Below are positions 59,001-64,000 of a stretch of 64,000 bases of DNA, one piece after another. Every line of letters starts with the position of its first letter. The first letter of the stretch is position 1. A program made the position numbers and the translations under genes. The notes under the pieces are model-generated. The model was not told the DNA's origin and made no database searches. It saw only the letters and a list, made by a program, of their open reading frames with translations. Source of the stretch: Hesseltinella vesiculosa (taxonomy: Eukaryota; Mucoromycota; Mucoromycetes; Mucorales; Cunninghamellaceae); contig MCGT01000008.1 of the NCBI GenBank assembly GCA_002104935.1, positions 558,001 through 622,000 of the forward strand, given 5' to 3'.

Positions 59001-59397
59001 TAAGAAAAACTGCAGACGAACATTGGTCAAGGAACAAAAAAAAGCTCTCACTCAGACGTTGGGCTTGAAAATTCTTCTTTATGCAGCTTGGCGCTCTCTC
59101 TTGGATGGCAGCACATCGCAAACAGTAAAAAAAAGTCCGACTTTTCTAGAGAAAAATGTTAAGGTGGACTATATAGAAGCGAAGTTTATCACCAGAAAGT
59201 ATATAAAAAAATATCGAGTGTGACTAGAGCCAAGGACCTAGGCCGTAACCAAGTATCTTGGGCCACTTGGAGTACGCGGGACTATTGATATCACTAATTT
59301 GACGCAATTTATGAGAGAAAATGCTGAAAATCCTACTATGTGTTTACCCGACCCGTGCACGCAACAGCACTGCTCAAAAGAAAAAAAAACGATTCTT
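59001..59397. other. Non-coding region with a short plus-strand ORF
   Basis: A plus-strand ORF (58978-59223) ends in a Lys-rich stretch and has no recognisable domain. No gene called. Confidence 0.35.
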
Positions 59398-59800
59398 CTT
59401 TTCAAACATGCGAAATAATTTTTAGCGCATGTTTGCCAGTCTTCTAGCTGCTTAATCAACGGTCTGAGAGAGTTTTAGATTTAATCACGGTCAATTCTCG
59501 TCATTATGAATTCGTGTGCAAAATTTGGATCATCAGGGGGACCCCTGAGGAAAATGGCCGATTACTCATTTTTTTTAGCTGGAGAATCGGAGGTGTCAAA
59601 ACGAAAGTGATCAAAAGTTGGCTGGGCGACCTCCATCAATCGACTTGATTTTTTCAATACCATCATCATTCATGCAAGTGTACACCCATAAAAAATATCA
59701 GATCGGACTGATCACGCAAAAGTGCTGTGAAGCATGGCTTTTTTTTTTTTCAAAATATGAAAAGAATTTGGTAGGCCATATTCAATGTCCGCACAGGACA
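59398..59800. repeat. Lone arm of the foldback-element family, copy D
   Basis: Sequence from aaacatgcgaaataattttt through agcgcatgtttgccagtctt, tgtgcaaaatttggatcatc, ggaggtgtcaaaacgaaagt and aagttggctgggcgacctcc to ggccatattcaatgtccgca follows the left arm and part of the centre of copies A and C in the same order. No inverse partner lies within the next kilobase, so the element was truncated or partly deleted. Confidence 0.8.
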
Positions 59801-60065
59801 CCACGAATGTTTTAACTCCCGAGCCTCCATTCCCAGTGGTGTACATAGGACAGCTGGTAATCAGCAACCCATCACTTGTACGCTGTTCCTGTGTCGATAT
59901 TGTACTCCTCATGGCTTGAAAAAAGCAGCTGAAAATGTCGGTCATTTGAAATGGAGTAATTTTTTACTTGAGAAAGAATGAAGGCTACGCGTGTGCTAGA
60001 TTTTATTTTTGATCATTATGGACTGTGTCAGGCATTGCTTGTTAGAGGAGCTGGAATTTTTCTTA

Positions 60066-61568
60066 TCAAGGCGAAGGAAAAGTGAAATCCCAAAAACCAG
60101 GCGGTGTACTATTCGTATCCATTGATATGTGGCGTTTGGCTCCAGGCGCTGCTGGATTGGTCTTGAGTTGCTAAAAAAAAAAAAAAAAAGTTGGAACACG
60201 CAAAATGGAACTAGTACCAATCTTACATTTTTATCAACCTTGTTTGATTTTCGTCGATAAAGGCTCGAAGGTATTGGTTGCGTTCTGCTTAAAAAAGATT
60301 TCCGTCAGTTACACACTATTAAAGAATGAAGGGACGTACAGCAGGGGTATGTTTTCATCAAAGGACATGAGGGGAGAGCGTTGGATGTTCAGCAAGGTGT
60401 CATGAGAGTTGACTTTGGTTGGGGAATCAAAGGGCTGATGTAAATTAGTGGTGGGCAGTCGGTTCCTGGTTGGAGACACTGTGTCCCAATCTCCACCATG
60501 ATGAGGCCGTCGATCGCTACTGTGACGAGGTGAGTCTGTTAAATCCTTCAAGGGATCAGCGTTGTGAGAGAAGGAGGCAGAGGAGGTTGGATCTGCAGGC
60601 TTGGCATGCTGATCGTCGTTTGCAAGTGAGGTTTCCAGGTTGTGCTCGTGGCTAAGGTCCAGGGAGATTTCCGAGGACACGACATCCAGGACAAGTTTGC
60701 CTTCTTGCTTGGCGTTCCGTGTGACATGGACTGTGGGAGACGAGGTGGCGGGCAAAGCAGATTTCCAGGACGATCCAGTTGACTGTCCAACCTCAGTTGC
60801 ATGGTGGGCGTTTATATCGCGACGTCGTGGGGCCATAATAGCTTGTGGTTTTAGTGTGGGTATGTAATCGTCATCGCTGTCGATGGCTATGGGATCTTGT
60901 TGATTTGTGATGCTAGTGCTTTTGGAGGATGCCTCAATGGCCAATTTTGACGAGGTGATCATTGGTTCCAGGTGATCGTAAGGCTTTGGTAAGTCTTTGG
61001 GTGCTGAGGGGGAGGAAGAAAGGTTTTGCTGCACGCTGATGGATTTGTGCATTGCGCTTATGGTCGTCCATGAGCTTGAGCTGGGAAACATTTGCTCCAA
61101 TCTTGCTTGGGCTTTTTCCTTGCCCTTTGGATTCGATTCTTTGTTGGCTACTGAACTTGACTTTGTGATTTTACCAAACTTGCGCACAAGATCCACAGTC
61201 TTTATATCATATTTTCTTTGGATGCTGAAACAACGGGAGGAATGAATTGTTTTTAGATTGGCCATTGCTCATCAGGATTGATTGGAATTACTTACAATCC
61301 TACAAAGTTTCTCATTTCCTTCTCTTTTTTTTCTAAGCATTTCGTCAATTCTATACAAATCAGCGTCAGCATGAGCAATGAATCATAAAATATTAGAGTC
61401 TGTTCAGGAGATCACCTACTCTTGATTGTTTTTTCCTGCAATTTGATAGTGATCTGTGCCTGATCCAAATCTTCCTTGTACTCTGATATCAAAATGAAGG
61501 ATATTAGATGAATTTTCTTCAACAAACAACCTACCTTCAACTGTCTTTTTACGGTCTCTTTCTGACAT
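60066..61568 (-). CDS. Candidate Sae2/CtIP/Ctp1-like DNA end-resection factor
   Basis: Six exons in phase: 61568..61535, 61482..61420, 61350..61296, 61224..60340, 60284..60227, 60170..60066; 399 residues. The N-terminus is a Lys/Glu-rich coiled coil (MSERDRKKTVEEYKEDLDQA; KLTKCLEKKEKEMRNFVGF), as in the tetramerising N-termini of Sae2, Ctp1 and CtIP. The middle is disordered, with an acidic DPIAIDSDDDYIP patch. The C-terminus KRHISMDTNSTPPGFWDFTF resembles the family's terminal RHR...TPPGFWxxxFPS motif, whose phosphorylated segment activates Mre11-Rad50 endonuclease. The upstream CxxC of CtIP and the TQ after FPS are missing. Family role: start of double-strand-break resection. Assignment rests mainly on the terminal motif. 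Confidence 0.55.
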
Positions 61569-61986
61569 GACAAGCAAGAGCAAGAAAAGATTCCAAAGGA
61601 AAAAAAAAAAGGGAAAAACGTGTGTCGGCGTTGGAAAGTGTAGAAAAGTTAAACACAGGCACAACCATTGAGCTGCGTGATTGTGTGCGACATGGAGCAT
61701 AGCATGTTTGAGCTGGGCACAAATATTTCAAACGATACACTATCTCAGTACTGCATTGTGGCTCTGTACATTACAGTTTCCATCAACACCAGTCAGCAGA
61801 GAATGAAAAGATAATAGACAAAAACTGCATGCATCTTACCAGGTCACAACGCAGTTGACTAATTTGTGATTGACTTCGAAAGTTGATGAAAAAAAAAATT
61901 GTCGCGGGCTGAACGATCTAACACGTCTGTGAGGAACTAAGCACATCTCCCAAATTAAAAAGGGTCGGTTTATTGCATAGTACATG
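61569..61986. other. Intergenic region
   Basis: Leader of the Sae2-like gene and the 3' flank of the trehalase gene. No ORF or RNA gene seen. Confidence 0.45.
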
Positions 61987-64000
61987 TCAAAGGCATGGGT
62001 GGACGGCTTCATGGGGAGTCGGGACCTCTAGATTGGTAGAGGAGGAAGGTGGGCTGAGCGTATAAGTAGGTGGGAAGAGGTCTTCGCTGGGGCGGGGGCT
62101 GGGGTTTCGGCTGGAGATTTTCGTGATCACGGTGTCATGGAGCTGGTCGGCGAGCTCTTCCATAGCGAGGAAGGATTTTCGCCGGTAATCGATAGCTTGT
62201 ATCCGCACAGACACGGGTCTCGACCGCTGTTCACGTTCCAAGGCGCAAGTGAAGAGGTCGTCGGGATCGGCCAAGGTGGCCAATGCGCTTTTCATTTTGC
62301 GGGTCATGTAGGTCAGCCCTACCTGATAAGACGCATTCATCCAGCCAAAACCTTCACGGGGTACATACTTGAACTCCAAGCCCTGGTTACCATACTCGAC
62401 TTCCACTTTATGCGAGAGGGAGACCACATCATACTTTTCAGGAACTACACCATTGAATTCCACAAATGACTTGGTAATCCTATATCATATTGAAAGAGGT
62501 GAGACGCTATGGAAGAGGCGGTAGCAATCATCATTCGCAGAAGCAAAAAAAAAAAAAAAAAAAAAAAAAAGCCGCATACATGAAGAGCCAGCGATAGGCC
62601 AAACGACTGGCAATGTCGACCATGCCGTAATTGGCAAAGCCTTCCCAAGCCAGGATTTGGTGAGGTGCCCATCCAAAAGGAAAGTCCCACTGTCGATTGG
62701 GTCGGTCAACGGATATGGTACCACGTGATTTCTCGGTGCCTGAGTAAGGGCAAAAAAGGGCGGGTCAGCGTCAACGGAAGCTGAACGAGGGTGAGATTAA
62801 AGTGTGATCTTACCGCTGACAAGGCCACCTTTGTTTTCAAACTTGAAGAGGGAACGTGTCGCCAAAGCCTCAGCTTGTTCGTTACTAGCACAGCCTGACC
62901 AGAGGGCCCAGAAGGCAGTGGCACTTTCATAGGTCGTCTGTTTCTTCTTGACGGTGTCATAGTCATAATACAGGCTGTCGCCGGGGTGCCAGAGGTACTT
63001 ATTGATACGCTGCTTGCGTGCTTCGGCGCGCTCGAGCCACTCGCTGCTGGTTTGCTGATGGCCATCCATGTCGACCAAATGCCCTCCCAGCAGATCATCG
63101 ATGGCATGGGCAATGTCTACTTCGTATTTGTAAAGCAGGGTGTTTAGATCGACAGTGGCGAGGTTGGCGCAGACGCCATCCAGACGGTAAGTGGTGTCGT
63201 GACCAGACTCGCGCACGGCACGGTCATGCAAGAAATAAGCGTCCAGCTCTGGTTCCTTGATGAGACTTTGGGTATATTTGTAGTCAAAGTCGACAATGGA
63301 CAAGCCGGCTTGCTCGGCATACTTGGAGATCAGGTTGTCAAAGTGAGAGGGCTCTGTCTCGGGGGGGATGCCCAAACCATCGGGGCAGTACTTTGACAGC
63401 TGAGTCATGGGATCCAAGCGCGGCGGTGACATCCACACTTGATGGTATTCCTTGATGGCTGACTGCAGCATCCGTCGGAGCCAATCTTCATTGGTTTCAT
63501 TGTCTTGGTCGGCATCCTGCGCTATTTCACTCCCGTCATACTCGCCTTCTTCACATGGAACGGACAGCGAACTGGTCCCTAGGTCTTGATCGTTCAGGTG
63601 CGCATACACGCGGAGCGCCATATCGGTCAGGAAGGGAGGCTGAGAGCGGCACAGGTAGTATGAGCGGTTGGCATTCAATATTTTGCCATAGTGCTTGATT
63701 TCGAAAGCAAAGTGCTCGCACATGTTCTTGGCCAGGTCGATATAGCCGTCTTGCAGTAGGCCCAGGGCAGAAAAATACGAATCCCAGCCATACATTTCGT
63801 TGAATCGACCGCCAGGCACAATGTAAGGCAAGGCTCTCAAGGCCGATGTGGGTGACGGTGACTCGTCAGCGCTCGTCTTAGCTGCGATGGGTTTCATGGC
63901 CAAGGCTAGGATTCCTGGCCGGTTATTGATGTCGCGGACGAATTCGGGGGTGATGACTTTGGGCAGATATTCTACTTGGAGGTGCTGCAGTCGAGGTCGT
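61987..64000 (-). CDS. NTH1: Neutral trehalase, GH37 (5' part outside window)
   Basis: The last three exons are 64000..62814 (continuing past the window edge), 62739..62580 and 62479..61987, all in phase. Both GH37 signatures are present: [15 protein letters not shown] and [12 protein letters not shown]. The general acid/base region [20 protein letters not shown] and the [20 protein letters not shown] stretch also match. Reaction: trehalose plus water to two glucose. The absence of a secretion signal cannot be judged as the N-terminus is missing, but the C-terminal [13 protein letters not shown] and length are of the cytosolic neutral class, activated by cAMP-dependent phosphorylation in spore germination. 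An A27 run lies in the second-to-last intron (62545-62570). Confidence 0.95.

Noticed and set aside
58978..59223. Possible ArfGAP-like C-terminal piece (FITRKYIKKY)
   Set aside because: The resemblance covers about ten residues; the zinc finger and core of ArfGAP are absent.

Overview
The window is eukaryotic nuclear DNA from a filamentous fungus, most likely an early-diverging one of the Mucoromycota (Mucorales-like). Reasons: genes carry many short GT-AG introns of about 50-80 bases, often with long T runs before the acceptor; ATP-citrate lyase is one long polypeptide rather than the two subunits of Ascomycota; and there are fungal families throughout (DEP-DH-PH-CNH Rho exchange factor, YAT amino acid permease, GH18 chitinase, neutral trehalase, Zn2Cys6 regulators, DUF1748). 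The species assignment is inference. Exon boundaries were worked out by eye from splice consensus and reading-frame phase; for most genes every junction keeps frame, which is strong internal support.

Layout. 1-785: 3' end of a regulator with its Zn2Cys6 cluster at the C-terminus. 926-10262 (minus): Rom2-like RhoGEF, a small doubtful ORF, and ATP-citrate lyase. 10263-16720: mostly non-coding, with a large inverted-repeat element and a four-finger C2H2 regulator. 16803-23491 (mostly plus): a small secreted protein made of tandem repeats, the meiotic recombinase DMC1, a divergent PTPLA/HACD-like membrane protein (minus), a Wee1-type kinase and a small membrane protein. 23532-30180: nitrilase, a disordered Pro-rich protein, a second inverted-repeat element, ribosomal protein uS12 (RPS23) and proteasome subunit RPN10. 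30181-37073: non-coding DNA, gene and transposon relics, an amino acid permease, and an SAM-dependent methyltransferase with a micro-exon and a frame problem. 37109-44827: a low-complexity coiled-coil protein, mitochondrial ATP synthase beta, a PPR protein and an I78-type protease inhibitor. 44998-50333: a third inverted-repeat element, a DUF1748 protein, an ADCK/UbiB atypical kinase and RRP36. 50678-57177: chitinase, a small possibly mitochondrial protein and a Zn2Cys6/fungal_trans regulator. 57178-59800: degenerate coding DNA and a lone arm of the repeat family. 60066-64000: a candidate Sae2/CtIP/Ctp1 homologue and the 3' part of neutral trehalase.

There are no operons; neighbours are mostly functionally unrelated. 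Several mitochondrial genes (ATP2, PPR, ADCK, DUF1748) sit within 10 kb, and two genes for double-strand-break repair (DMC1 and the Sae2-like candidate) are both present. The main candidates for undescribed biology are a non-autonomous foldback repeat family that has no coding capacity and can form long hairpins, the repeat protein that looks like a Kex2-processed precursor, the HACD-like protein lacking its catalytic tyrosine, and the Sae2-like protein without the usual zinc-binding cysteines. No tRNA, rRNA or CRISPR array was seen.
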